Shown: in pieces, positions 42,688-52,372 of the stretch
How the letters are laid out: each line of letters begins with the position of its first letter
Position numbering within the stretch: the stretch's first letter is position 1
Assembly: GCA_947493215.1 (NCBI GenBank)
Contig: CANLQE010000003.1
Location: 124,001-188,000, forward strand
Reading direction: 5' to 3'
Length of the DNA: 64,000 bases
Source of the DNA: an uncultured Sphingomonadaceae bacterium
GTDB taxonomy: Bacteria > Pseudomonadota > Alphaproteobacteria > Sphingomonadales > Sphingomonadaceae
The notes under the pieces: generated by a model
Told to the model about the DNA's origin: nothing
The model's database searches: none
Seen by the model: only the letters and a program-made list of their open reading frames with translations
Program-made: the position numbers and the translations under genes

Positions 42688-44544
42688 TTATGCCGCCAGA
42701 GACCGCCGAAGCAGGGATAGCAGCAGCTCGTGCTCGATCTTCATCCGTTCTGCCGGATCGGAGATATTCACAATCACAGCCATTGCGTTGTCGAACTGTC
42801 GCAAGTGGCGGAACATTAAGCTGTTCGAGAAGCTTAGCTCATCACGAGTAGCCGGGTCCGGTTCTTGTTGGATTATGGCTAGAGCATCCTTGGCTTTTCT
42901 ATGCATGGTTAGCATCGCCGTAAGATGCCGGATTAGGCTCGTGCGAACCACAGGCTGTTCAACCCTCTTGATCGCCGCGCGTGCGGCGGCGAGACAGTTT
43001 CTGTATTCCTCATCGCTACCATGCTCGGTGGCATAGCGCGCAATCATGATCCGCGTTCGAGCTTGCAGACCAAAATCTTTCACAAACTGCATCCGCATTT
43101 CGGCAGTTTTGAGATTGCCGGTGCGGGCCTCCCAGACCGCCAGCGAACGGTATGTCTCGTCGCTGAGCTCGACTTCCCCGTCGCGCCCTTCCACTAGCCC
43201 CGTCACGACGTTCATCGCTTCTTGTTTTATGGCTTCGTTACCAGCTTCAGAAGCCGCCTGCGCAACTGTCAGGAAAGCTTGCGCCTGCAGGTCCTTATCG
43301 AACTGTCGCGGCAACAATTCCATTGCGGCCTCAAGCTGCCCTGCATATGCCAAACTGGTAACCAGGACGTGCAATTCCTGTTTGCGGCGTTGTTCACCGG
43401 TTATCTTTTCGATCAAATCGGCCGCCCATTCCGGTTCACCGGCTGCGGCCGCGATCGAGATGATTTGCATCCAGCTATTGTTGAGAATGTCTTCGGTATC
43501 AGCGCCCTGTGTTAAACCATTGGTCAATACTTTAATCGCCTCATTGATCACTGGCCGCCATTTCGCGTCTTTATTGATGGCAGCCGAAACTCGCGCCACC
43601 GTGAGCAGCGAAGCGGCGTAGTCGAAACGATGGCTGCTGACATCGCGGGCGGCCGCCACGGCAACATCAATCTCGTCTGCGCTAACCGCGACCTGAGTGA
43701 AAGTGCTGAAGATTTTGAATCGCGTTTCGGCATCTTTGATGTCAGCAAGCAATCGGCGTGCTTGGGCAAAGCTATCTTGTGCTTGTTCGGTTTGACCGGA
43801 CCGGGTCAAGGCGGCTGCCAATCGTGCTGTCGAGATGACTCGCCAAGGGGACCGTTTCATCCGTGAAATGGTTGCCCGTGCCTCGTCATAATGCCCGGCT
43901 GCCAAACGATTTTCCATGATGCCGTCCAATACGGACCACCGTGAAGAATCGTCGGCATTTTCTTCTACGATTCTCCATGCGGTTTCGAGTTGGTCGTTCT
44001 GAAGAAGTGCCTCCGAAAGATGGTGCAAAGCGAATTCCTCCAATGGCTGGTCTGCACGGTTGGTCGTTGCCACTTCGGCAACCGCTGCATCCACATCGCC
44101 GGACTGCGCCAAGTTGGCGATATGACTGGCACGGGCTCTTTCGTAATGGTTGGGCTCCACAATCTGGTCCAGAAGAGCACGGTTATATGCTCTGGAATTT
44201 TCACCCAGAGCCTGGATGAGGCTAACGATTGCCATATCTTTTACGACGGGGCGAGAGGGCGGCGGGGCGATGTTGTCGATGATAGCCTCGGCCGCGCCGA
44301 ACCGCCCGCTCTGTGCGAGCACCTGCACCAACTTCATCTGAGATAAAGCGACATCCTCAGTATTTTTCATCTCGCCTTGCAGGGCGCTGATCCGATTGGT
44401 CAGCACATCGGAGCAGACCGCTTTCGGTTCCACAATGCACTGCGCAAGTAATGGCTGCGCCGCCGCCTCGCCGGTGAGGACGGTCACGAGCCCGGCAGCG
44501 AAGAGCGGGATGGGCCGCAGATGGGCTTGAATGAAATTCAACAT
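42688..44544 (-). CDS. Exported TPR/helical-repeat protein
   Basis: A 618-residue protein with a signal peptide (LFAAGLVTVLTGEAAAQ) followed by helical repeats throughout: pairs such as QVLAQSGRFGAAEAIIDNI, IANLAQSGDVDAAVAEVA and RLAAALTRSGQTEQAQDSF, which are TPR or SEL1-like in spacing. No catalytic domain is visible. It should sit in the periplasm as a scaffold or adaptor. Start at ATG 44544, preceded by AGGAG; the upstream ATG at 44589 would add 15 polar residues in front of the signal. A small basic membrane protein follows. The first mature segment has Cys residues (QCIVEPKAVCSD) that could form a disulfide. Confidence 0.75.
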   Translation of the reverse strand: MLNFIQAHLRPIPLFAAGLVTVLTGEAAAQPLLAQCIVEPKAVCSDVLTNRISALQGEMKNTEDVALSQMKLVQVLAQSGRFGAAEAIIDNIAPPPSRPVVKDMAIVSLIQALGENSRAYNRALLDQIVEPNHYERARASHIANLAQSGDVDAAVAEVATTNRADQPLEEFALHHLSEALLQNDQLETAWRIVEENADDSSRWSVLDGIMENRLAAGHYDEARATISRMKRSPWRVISTARLAAALTRSGQTEQAQDSFAQARRLLADIKDAETRFKIFSTFTQVAVSADEIDVAVAAARDVSSHRFDYAASLLTVARVSAAINKDAKWRPVINEAIKVLTNGLTQGADTEDILNNSWMQIISIAAAAGEPEWAADLIEKITGEQRRKQELHVLVTSLAYAGQLEAAMELLPRQFDKDLQAQAFLTVAQAASEAGNEAIKQEAMNVVTGLVEGRDGEVELSDETYRSLAVWEARTGNLKTAEMRMQFVKDFGLQARTRIMIARYATEHGSDEEYRNCLAAARAAIKRVEQPVVRTSLIRHLTAMLTMHRKAKDALAIIQQEPDPATRDELSFSNSLMFRHLRQFDNAMAVIVNISDPAERMKIEHELLLSLLRRSLAA

Positions 44545-44589
44545 CTTAACTCCTGTCACATTCACGTCGCGCCACTGAGAGTTCGACAT

Positions 44590-44952
44590 TAATGAGGTCC
44601 TCCAAAGTCAAATTCGAAAGTCCTGAAATGGCAAAGTCGATATCTCGGAATTTCGTGATTATTTTAGCCGTGCCGGCGTCACGCAGGAACCGGCATCGGC
44701 ACAATGCCTTCATGCGCGGATGCCTATTGGTGGCTTACGAGCCGGATGTTTTGAGGTGACCGGCATGGCTACACTGAGCGTTTTGCAAGTCGATCATGCA
44801 CGCCAAGCAGCGCGTCATTTATTGTTCTTATGCAACAGGGTTCCCCAGTTTAACTGGATTAAGACCCCTGATTTTTTGTCGATGCAATACAGAAATAGCG
44901 GCATGAAACAGCAAAAACCATTGCCGATTCAAACCGGTATAGGGACATGCAC
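44590..44952. other. Intergenic region, no feature seen
   Basis: The gap between the helical-repeat protein promoter and the end of the LysR gene. No convincing frame, repeat or RNA gene was found; it probably holds only the promoter of the minus-strand gene at 44544. Confidence 0.4.
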
Positions 44953-45882
44953 CTAACTGGGTTTAGGTGACGATATGGTCCGGTTATTTTGGTTTGCTGG
45001 CGCAAAACGTTTGTCACCGTGAGGCCGGGAGAATGTTTGCGCGAACTTGTCCCTTAGAGTCTTCATTACAACCTGAGTGCGATGTGCTTGGACCGTATCG
45101 GGATGGGCATGCAATTTCAGAATTCTAATCAGTTCAAACGGTTTTTCACCGCAAGGGACTACCATGTCCGATTGTTCAGCGATACAAATTGGCAACACCG
45201 CTTTGCCAATACCTGCTTCCACCGCTTTCAGTACGCCGCTGGCATTTGTCGACGTCAGTCTGGGCCGCCGGCCCCGGGCCCCTCGCATTTTTTCCCACAA
45301 TCGGACAGGTGCAGTACGCGGCGTATCTTCGTCAAAAAATGACACCCACTCCAATTCAGCGGGATCACTATCCTTGGGAGCGTAAACGCCATAATGTACT
45401 TCGCCAAGGTTTACAGCGAACTCGCTGGGACGAGGGAGATTTTCGAACCAGAGAGAAAGGGTCGCGTCGCCACTAATCGGTGTACTGGGAATGAGGCCGA
45501 TCATTCGAATATCTAGATGGCGATTTGTTTTGAGCAATTCCGGCAGCGCCGTTCGCGTCAGTTCTTCCAAAATCCATGGGTTGGAAATCAATCTAACAAG
45601 TCCGACCGGTGTACCATCACCGACAGCGATCTCGTCAGCCATGTTTGACATTCGAACCTCGACCTCTTCGGCCCGCTCGATCACAATCTTGCCAATCTCT
45701 GTCGGCACCAATCCGGATTTTGTTCGAGCGAATAACGACGTTCCGATGTCCGCTTCTAGCGAGGTTAAGCGCCTCCCCGTCGTCGATTGATCAAGGTCCA
45801 ATAGATGCGCTGCACGTGCAAGCGAGCCAGCACGTGAGGCGGCCAATACGATTTTGAGATTGTTCCAATCAAAAGACATCAT
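44953..45882 (-). CDS. LysR-family transcriptional regulator
   Basis: A 309-residue LysR regulator. Helix-turn-helix at about 5-64: WNNLKIVLAASRAGSLARAAHLLDLDQSTTGRRLTSLEADIG, then LFARTKSGLVPTEIG. The C-terminal effector domain spans 90-300, with a tail rich in Arg, Asn and Pro. It is divergent from a globin gene with a 186-base gap, so it may regulate it. The STTGRRL form is typical of the subgroup near PhcA/LysR regulators of unknown ligands. Confidence 0.88.
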   Translation of the reverse strand: MMSFDWNNLKIVLAASRAGSLARAAHLLDLDQSTTGRRLTSLEADIGTSLFARTKSGLVPTEIGKIVIERAEEVEVRMSNMADEIAVGDGTPVGLVRLISNPWILEELTRTALPELLKTNRHLDIRMIGLIPSTPISGDATLSLWFENLPRPSEFAVNLGEVHYGVYAPKDSDPAELEWVSFFDEDTPRTAPVRLWEKMRGARGRRPRLTSTNASGVLKAVEAGIGKAVLPICIAEQSDMVVPCGEKPFELIRILKLHAHPDTVQAHRTQVVMKTLRDKFAQTFSRPHGDKRFAPANQNNRTISSPKPS

Positions 45883-46068
45883 AAATCAAGCCTATGTTTT
45901 TGCAGGGAGAGGTTGTGGTTTCTCGGGTTCAATGTCAGCAATTGTTCAGGCAAAGATTACCAAAACGTGTAAAGGAGTGTAAATATACCCTTTTGCGCTA
46001 TTGTCTATATAGCAGTTCGTGACCCCGATGTTGATAGGCAACCATGACATGCCGGAGAGTTTAACCTT

Positions 46069-46545
46069 ATGGACCATTTATCGCAGACCGAAACATTTCT
46101 TACAGTTCCAGAGATTGATATCGTCCGGAGAAGTTTTCTTAACTTGGGCGTTGAGAACGCAAGGGCGGGGGAAATATTCTATCAGCATCTTTTCAACGTA
46201 AAGCCTGAGCTACAAGAATTATTCGTGGGCGATATTTCTGTCCAGTCTGAAAAACTGACCAATATGCTGGGAATGATCGTATCTCAGATTCATAATATGC
46301 CGGAATTGTTGCCCATGCTGGCGGACCTTGCACAGCGTCACATCGTCTATGGAGTCAAAGCGGAGCATTATAAATATGTTGGAGATGCACTGATCAGTAT
46401 GATTCGAGATATGCTGGGCTCTGATTTTAATCCAGAGGTTGAGGCGGTCTGGGCCAAGGCATATAATGGCATCGCATTGACGATGATCCATAGCTGCTTT
46501 GGAAAAGCCGGTATCTTAAAATATCGCGCGGCATCAAACGCCTGA
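46069..46545 (+). CDS. Single-domain globin
   Basis: A 158-residue heme protein of the myoglobin-like (flavohemoglobin globin domain) family. Helix A begins VPEIDIVRRSFLNLGVENAR. ELQELFVGDISVQSEKLTNMLGMIVSQIHN spans the CD/E region. LADLAQRHIVYGVKAEHYKYVGDALISMIRDMLG is the F-G segment, with the His of RHIVYGV the predicted proximal ligand. No reductase domain follows, so it is not a complete Hmp. Possible roles are NO detoxification or oxygen sensing. It is divergent from the LysR gene. Confidence 0.85.
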   Translation: MDHLSQTETFLTVPEIDIVRRSFLNLGVENARAGEIFYQHLFNVKPELQELFVGDISVQSEKLTNMLGMIVSQIHNMPELLPMLADLAQRHIVYGVKAEHYKYVGDALISMIRDMLGSDFNPEVEAVWAKAYNGIALTMIHSCFGKAGILKYRAASNA

Positions 46546-46977
46546 TTCCTCGTTCCAGCTTAATAGCAGATCGCGCATTTGCGCTATCAGGCCGTTTATG
46601 AAATGACGTGACCCCACCCACGGATAAGCCGGCTCTCAAAGCTCCCAATACTCACCATTGAACCAAAATCACTGCGCCAGATGGAACGCTTAATATATTG
46701 GGCGGCACTGGAAACCAGACGGTTCACTCCTGCTTGCTCCATGGACGCAGTCTTTTGCGACAGCATTGCTGCTGATCGCCAGATTTCCGGCCCGCCGACA
46801 GAACATGCTCCAATATGCATGTCCTATCAATCTATTGATAATAAAAGGTTTTCTGACACTACAGGATTGATGTTGCAAAACTGCAAGATAGGCCTGCGCT
46901 CCTGTCGATGGACGCTGATCAAAAGCGGGTGGTAGGCGCAACTCCTGAAATGATTTTACGAATTGAGGGATGACAAG
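46546..46977. other. Intergenic region after the globin gene
   Basis: Overlapping frames on both strands (for example 46596-46941) have low-complexity translations, and I do not accept them as genes. No repeat or terminator was recognised. Confidence 0.4.
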
Positions 46978-47154
46978 ATGGTGAAGACTATTGTGCCTGA
47001 GGGTGCTCGTGAGAAAGCCAAATGGGCTCCAGTCAAAACCGATGACAGATTACAAAATATATTCCGTGAGCTTGAAGCAATGCCAAATTTTACCGTGAAG
47101 GTCGCCGCACAGACTGGCGCTGAATTTTCACAACCTCCGCTCCCCAAATCCTGA
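46978..47154 (+). CDS. Small hypothetical protein upstream of the autotransporter
   Basis: A 58-residue product starting MVKTIVPEGAREKAKWAPVK, with LQNIFRELEAMPNF in the middle. GAGGGATG precedes the ATG. There is no signal peptide or membrane helix. I do not recognise the family. It lies 88 bases before the autotransporter, with a triple 14-bp repeat between them, and may be cotranscribed. Confidence 0.5.
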   Translation: MVKTIVPEGAREKAKWAPVKTDDRLQNIFRELEAMPNFTVKVAAQTGAEFSQPPLPKS

Positions 47155-47157
47155 TCG

Positions 47158-47198
47158 CCAAGCTCTGACCCCCAAGCTCTGGCCTCCAAGCTCTGACC
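47158..47198. repeat. Three tandem copies of a 14-bp unit
   Basis: CCAAGCTCTG occurs at 47158, 47172 and 47186, each followed by ACC or GCC; the period is 14 bases. It lies in the leader between the small gene and the autotransporter ATG. Confidence 0.7.
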
Positions 47199-47242
47199 AT
47201 TGCGCAGATTGCAGATGACAAACATTCAACAAGGAAACCCCA

Positions 47243-50200
47243 ATGTCCCGTTATGACCTGAAATCCGATCGTTCGCTTCAAAATTCGCTCTACCGCGGAG
47301 GCCGTATCGTTAAATGGAAGGGCCGCACCGCCAGCATGGTTCCGCAAATCGCGGAACTGCGTTTGACAGTATCGGCCGCTGCCGTTGGCGCGGCGCTGAT
47401 GTTCGGTACCGGTATGATCGGAACGGCGCCTGCGTTGGCAGGCTTTTGCACGGAATCAGCTCCTGGTTCGGGTGTTTTCATCTGTTCTGGTCCTGCGAAC
47501 GCGGACCCTTCTCAGGTGCTGAACGGCGCGCCAGTTACCGTCACTACAGAGGCCGGCTTTGAATTGTCCGCGGGTCCTAATGCAATGGAAATTACGGGTA
47601 CCGATGGTGCGTTTTTCGAGGACGTAGAAGCCTCCACGATCTTCGGACAGGAAAATGGAATTGTCATAACCAATATAAATTCGGGCTCTCTGTCATTGAC
47701 CTCGAACGGAACGATAACCGGTTCCGACAACAGCGGAATCTATGCTCTCAATCAGCCCGGCACCCTTGACCTGACAATCTCCAGTAATGTCGCGGACGGC
47801 GGCTATTACGGCATTTACGCGTTAAATAACGGCACCGGCGCGCTGACCATCACCTCGACAGGCATGGCTAGCGGAACTGAGTTTGCTGGTATTGAAGCGG
47901 AAAACTTTGGCACTGACCTCTCAATTGATGCGGTCGAGACCTATGGCGGCGCGCACGGTATTCGCGGTCGCAACAATGGTAGCGGCGCTTTGACGATCAT
48001 TTCGACCGCCATGGCGATGGGGTATGAATCCAACGGTATCACTGCTCGTAACAACGCTGGCACTTACCTTATGGTGGACGCCGTCGATACCAGCGGCGGT
48101 CAAAGCGGTATTTTCGCGTACAACCAGGGCAACGGTGCTCTGACGATCACTTCGACCGGCACTGCGACTGGCGATACTTTTAATGGTATTACCGCCAGGA
48201 ACGAAATGTCTGCCACCGACCTGACGATCACTGCTGCGGATACTACTGGCCTTCAAAATGGCATTTACGCAGTAAATCTGGGTACCGACGGCGAGCTAAC
48301 CATAACTTCAACCGGCACCGCGACTGGCAATACAGTTGATGGTATTTTTGCATTAAACTATGCCAGCGGTACCAATTTGACCGTCAATGCGGCCGATACT
48401 AGCGGTGACCAACATGGTATTCTCGCGTTCAACTTTGGCGAGGGCGCGCTCACCATCACTTCGACAGGGACAGCCAGCGGGGCCGATGCGCAAGGTATCG
48501 GCGCGACTAACTCCGTCAATGGTACTGACCTCACGGTCAATGCAGTAGATACTAATGGTGAGGAAAATGGCATTCTCGCGTTCAACTTTGGCGAGGGCGA
48601 GCTGAGTATCACCTCGACCGGTACGGCCACCGGAGACACTGCCGACGGCATTGCCGCGGCTAACTCTGTTGAGGGGACCGATCTGATCGTCAATGCGGCT
48701 GATAGCAGCGGCTACAACAATGGTATTCTCGCGGTAAACCAAGGTGAGGGCGCGCTGGCCATCACCTCGACCGGCACCGCGACGGGGACCAATGCCAACG
48801 GTATTGATGCGCTTAACTCTGCCGATAGTACATCTCTGTCGATTACGGCAGCCGATGTCACAGGCGGGATATCCGGAATACGCGCCCTGAATTACGGCGA
48901 AGCTGGTCTGACCATCACCACCACCGGTGATATTACGGGCCTAACCGCGGCGGGTGTCTTTGCCTATAACAGTGCCAATGATGTCTCTGCCTCGATGGAT
49001 TTTGATCAGCTTGAAGGAACCATCATCACCGGCGCAGCCGATGGCATTTACATCGAGAATCAGGCGGGATCGCTAACGATCAATGCACTGGGTACGGTTA
49101 TCGGCCTCGCCGATGATGGTATTGATGCCAGAAACCGTGCAGGCACGACCGACCTGACCATCATCAGCAATGTAGCGACCGGCGATAATATCGGTATTTA
49201 CGCGATTAACGAAGGTAGCGAAGCGCTGACCATCACTTCGACCGGCTCGGCAACCGGGAATACTTCATATGGTATCTACGCGATCAACCAGGGTACCGCT
49301 CTAACTATCAACGCCGTCAATACCGACGGCAGCTCAAACGGAATCTTCGCAATCAATGAGGGTAGCGAAGCGTTGACCATCAACTCAACGGGTACCGCCA
49401 TCGGGAATAATTTCAGTGCCATTGACGCGTTCAACTCCAACACAGGTACAAACCTTACAGTGAATGCAACCGATACAGACGGTGGCCAAAACGGCATCGA
49501 TGCATTCAACGAAGGTAACGGTGCGCTGACCATCGCTTCGACCGGCACCGCTATGGGAACCGCTAATGATGGCATTAATGCATTCAACTCCGGCAATGGC
49601 ACGGGCCTGACGGTCTCTGCTGTGGATACCAGTGGTGGCCAAAGAGGCATCGATGCTCTTAACGAGGGTACAGGTGCTTTGACGATCACCTCCACCGGCT
49701 CGGCCGACGGAACCACTAACGATGGCATTAATGCGATCAACTCCGCCAGTGGCACGGATATGACAGTGAGTGCCGCGGATTCCAGCGGTGGCAGCACCGG
49801 TATCAATGCGAGCAATAATGGCGGTGGCGCAATGGCCGTTACCTCTACAGGTATTGCCAACGGAACTTCGGCATATGGTATCAACGCGTTCAACTCCGGC
49901 ACAGGTATGACCATAGACGCGTTCAATAGCAGCGGCGGTGCAACGGGTATTCGCGCGATCAACAATGGCACTGGAGCACTGACCATCAGCTCTACCGGCG
50001 CGGCGACCGGAACTAATTTGAACGGTATTTCCGCCGGTAACGCAATTGGTACAGACCTTACAATCAACGCGGCCGACACAAGTGGCGGTCAGAACGGCAT
50101 TGAAGCCAGCAACTATGGTAGCGGGGCGCTCACCATCACCTCCACCGGCACCGCAACCGGAGCGACTGGCCAAGGCATAAGCGCGCTTAACGCTTTAGGT

Positions 50201-52372
50201 ACCACATCCCTGTCGATCACGGCAGCCAATGTTACGGGCGGGGAAACCGGAATACGGGCCCTCAACTATGGCACGGCTGGCCTGACCATCAGCATCGCTG
50301 GCGATATTACCGGTGAAACCGCAGAGGGTGTCTTTGCCTATAACAGCGCCAATGATGTTTCTGCCTCAATGGATTTTGATCAGGAAGCTGGAACGACCAT
50401 CACCGGCGCAACCGATGGCATTTACATCGAGAATCTGGCGGGATCGTTAACGATCAATGCACTGGGTACGGTTATCGGCCTCGCCGATGATGGTATTGAT
50501 GCCAGAAACCGTGCGGGCACGACCGACCTTACAATCACCAGCAATGTGGCGAACGGGGCTGTCAATGGTATTGATGCGTTAAACGTTGGCAGCGGCGCGC
50601 TTGCAATAACCTCTACTGGAACAGCGACCGGGACTAATCTTGATGGTATTTATGCATTTAACTCGGCTGCGGGCACGTCCCTGTCGGTCACGGCGGCGAA
50701 TGCCACAGGCGGCGTGGATGGCATTAATGTGCTGCAGGAAGGCACCGAGGCTGCGTCCGTTACCACCACTGGCACTGTATCGGGCGGAACGGGCAATGCG
50801 ATTACCGCACAAACGACCGGCTCTGCCATCATCGTCAACAATAGCGGTACGCTAGAAAGCGGCGTCGGCTTTGCTCTGGAAGCCATAGGCGGTGTGACAC
50901 AGCTGACCAATAGCGGCACGATTAACGGCCGGGTGCTATTAAGCGCGTTTGATGATGTGACCGTCAATAATGGCTTGTTCAATGCAACGCTGGATAGTGA
51001 CTTTGGAGCAGGCAATGACCTGTTCACCAATGAAGGCACGGTTCTGGTGGGCGGCAATATTGCTTTCAATAGCCTTGAGCAGTTTGTGAATGACGGCCTG
51101 ATCGACATGCGCAACGGCGTCATTGGCAACAGCCTGACCCTGCCGGGCGACTATGTCGGCAGCGGTGACGGCAGCTTCGCGTTCGATGTCACTTTCGATG
51201 GTGCGGGTTCCGCCGATACATTGGTCATCGCCGGCGCAGCGACGGGTAATACCGTGTTCGAAATTGACGACATCAGCACCAGTCCAAACTTTGGCAATAT
51301 GGTTCTGGTTGTGGATGCCGGTGCCGGTACGAACGAGGATGCTTTCGCGCTTGGAACAGAAAGTCAAACCGTCGGTTTCTTTGCCTATTCCGTATTTTTC
51401 GATGCACCGGATAATGACTTTTTCCTGACCAACACCATTGGCACGCCTGTTTTCCAGACGCTCAAGTTTGTCGAAGGGTCGCAATCACTCTGGTATCGCT
51501 CTGCCGATGCATGGGCTGCCCATATGGCTACGCCGACTGATAGTTCGGCTTCTCCCGCATGGATGCAGATATATGGCACCGTGACTAATCAGGATGACAG
51601 TTTTGAATTCGGTGCAGGAGGGCTGACGGAACCGATCCCGGTTAATTACGAGCAAGATTACTTCGGGCTTCAACTCGGCTATGAACTGGGTTCAGGGGTT
51701 ACCGGCGATGGCATATTATTCGGTCTCACGGGCGGCTATCTTAACTCCAACCTGGGCTTTGACGGAACAGCTGACAATGTACGTTATGACGCCTTCAACC
51801 TCGGCGCTTATGCCGGTTTGAAAAGCGGCCGCTTCTTTGCCAACGCACTGGCTAAATATGACTTTATCACAGCCGATGTCAGGGCGCGTACCGCAGGCTA
51901 TAGCGCGGACCTTGACGGTTACGCTTATGGCGTCAGACTGGAAGCTGGATACCGCCTTGGCGATGAGAAGTTTTTTGTGCAACCGCTCACCAGCTTCGAA
52001 TATCAACGCGCTAATCTGGATAATTTCTCTGCCCTTGGCGCCGACATCGACTTTGACAATTTCGATGGTCTGCGCGGGATGGCCGGGGTCAGGCTGGGCG
52101 GAGAGGCCAAGGTCAATGGCAGCAATAACCTGACTTACTATCTTGGCGGACAGGCGGTGCATCAGTCGCAAACCGGTGATGGGTTAACATTTGCCAGTGG
52201 CGACACATCCATCGAGATTGAAAACCGGTTATCCAAGACATTCGGCAGGTTTGAAATGGGTCTCAGCATCGCCACCCGGGGCGGTGTCACTGGGTTCATC
52301 GAAGGCAATGCCGATATCAGCAGCGATTATACAGGTTACGGCGGCCGCGGGGGACTGAAAATCCAGTTCTAA
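47243..52372 (+). CDS. Large repeat-containing autotransporter
   Basis: A 1709-residue type Va secreted protein. An unusually long N-terminal region (about 65 residues, basic, then a hydrophobic segment ending APALAG) acts as signal. The passenger consists of some 17 units of about 50 residues with the pattern ALTITSTGTATG, NGI-A-N, SGTDLTVNAADTSGG, NGI-A-N-G-G. This is a probable beta-solenoid in which each unit contributes several strands. Residues from about 1430 to the end form the outer-membrane beta barrel (MQIYGTVTNQDDSFEFG ... GRGGLKIQF, terminal Phe). Units 7-9 and 15-17 are near duplicates. AAGGAAA precedes the ATG. Likely an adhesin or surface-layer factor; no protease motif was noticed. 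Confidence 0.9.
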   Translation: MSRYDLKSDRSLQNSLYRGGRIVKWKGRTASMVPQIAELRLTVSAAAVGAALMFGTGMIGTAPALAGFCTESAPGSGVFICSGPANADPSQVLNGAPVTVTTEAGFELSAGPNAMEITGTDGAFFEDVEASTIFGQENGIVITNINSGSLSLTSNGTITGSDNSGIYALNQPGTLDLTISSNVADGGYYGIYALNNGTGALTITSTGMASGTEFAGIEAENFGTDLSIDAVETYGGAHGIRGRNNGSGALTIISTAMAMGYESNGITARNNAGTYLMVDAVDTSGGQSGIFAYNQGNGALTITSTGTATGDTFNGITARNEMSATDLTITAADTTGLQNGIYAVNLGTDGELTITSTGTATGNTVDGIFALNYASGTNLTVNAADTSGDQHGILAFNFGEGALTITSTGTASGADAQGIGATNSVNGTDLTVNAVDTNGEENGILAFNFGEGELSITSTGTATGDTADGIAAANSVEGTDLIVNAADSSGYNNGILAVNQGEGALAITSTGTATGTNANGIDALNSADSTSLSITAADVTGGISGIRALNYGEAGLTITTTGDITGLTAAGVFAYNSANDVSASMDFDQLEGTIITGAADGIYIENQAGSLTINALGTVIGLADDGIDARNRAGTTDLTIISNVATGDNIGIYAINEGSEALTITSTGSATGNTSYGIYAINQGTALTINAVNTDGSSNGIFAINEGSEALTINSTGTAIGNNFSAIDAFNSNTGTNLTVNATDTDGGQNGIDAFNEGNGALTIASTGTAMGTANDGINAFNSGNGTGLTVSAVDTSGGQRGIDALNEGTGALTITSTGSADGTTNDGINAINSASGTDMTVSAADSSGGSTGINASNNGGGAMAVTSTGIANGTSAYGINAFNSGTGMTIDAFNSSGGATGIRAINNGTGALTISSTGAATGTNLNGISAGNAIGTDLTINAADTSGGQNGIEASNYGSGALTITSTGTATGATGQGISALNALGTTSLSITAANVTGGETGIRALNYGTAGLTISIAGDITGETAEGVFAYNSANDVSASMDFDQEAGTTITGATDGIYIENLAGSLTINALGTVIGLADDGIDARNRAGTTDLTITSNVANGAVNGIDALNVGSGALAITSTGTATGTNLDGIYAFNSAAGTSLSVTAANATGGVDGINVLQEGTEAASVTTTGTVSGGTGNAITAQTTGSAIIVNNSGTLESGVGFALEAIGGVTQLTNSGTINGRVLLSAFDDVTVNNGLFNATLDSDFGAGNDLFTNEGTVLVGGNIAFNSLEQFVNDGLIDMRNGVIGNSLTLPGDYVGSGDGSFAFDVTFDGAGSADTLVIAGAATGNTVFEIDDISTSPNFGNMVLVVDAGAGTNEDAFALGTESQTVGFFAYSVFFDAPDNDFFLTNTIGTPVFQTLKFVEGSQSLWYRSADAWAAHMATPTDSSASPAWMQIYGTVTNQDDSFEFGAGGLTEPIPVNYEQDYFGLQLGYELGSGVTGDGILFGLTGGYLNSNLGFDGTADNVRYDAFNLGAYAGLKSGRFFANALAKYDFITADVRARTAGYSADLDGYAYGVRLEAGYRLGDEKFFVQPLTSFEYQRANLDNFSALGADIDFDNFDGLRGMAGVRLGGEAKVNGSNNLTYYLGGQAVHQSQTGDGLTFASGDTSIEIENRLSKTFGRFEMGLSIATRGGVTGFIEGNADISSDYTGYGGRGGLKIQF
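48940..49190 (+). repeat. Segmental duplication in autotransporter, copy 1
   Basis: This stretch, encoding VFAYNSANDVSASMDFDQ through DARNRAGTTDLTI, is almost identical at DNA level to 50320-50560, about 1.38 kb downstream. Confidence 0.8.
50320..50560 (+). repeat. Segmental duplication in autotransporter, copy 2
   Basis: Partner of 48940-49190. The part from the NALGTVIGLADDGIDARN codons onward is nearly base-for-base the same, much closer than the other repeat units are to each other. Confidence 0.8.

Larger units (their letters stand above)
47839..50780 (+). repeat. Tandem coding repeats of the autotransporter passenger
   Basis: About 17 units of roughly 150 bases encode 50-residue repeats, each beginning near the ITSTG motif. 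The units are similar but not identical, so most are old. Two units (the 8th and 16th) are longer because they contain the insert with VFAYNSANDVSASMDFDQ and AGSLTINALGTVIGLADDG. Confidence 0.8.

Noticed and set aside
46596-46941. Frames on both strands after the globin gene
   Set aside because: Three overlapping frames of similar length, none with a convincing composition or ribosome site.
47921-51484. Long open frames antisense to the autotransporter
   Set aside because: They follow the periodicity of the coding repeats, have repetitive translations, and disappear outside the repeat region; they are mirror frames of the repeat codons.
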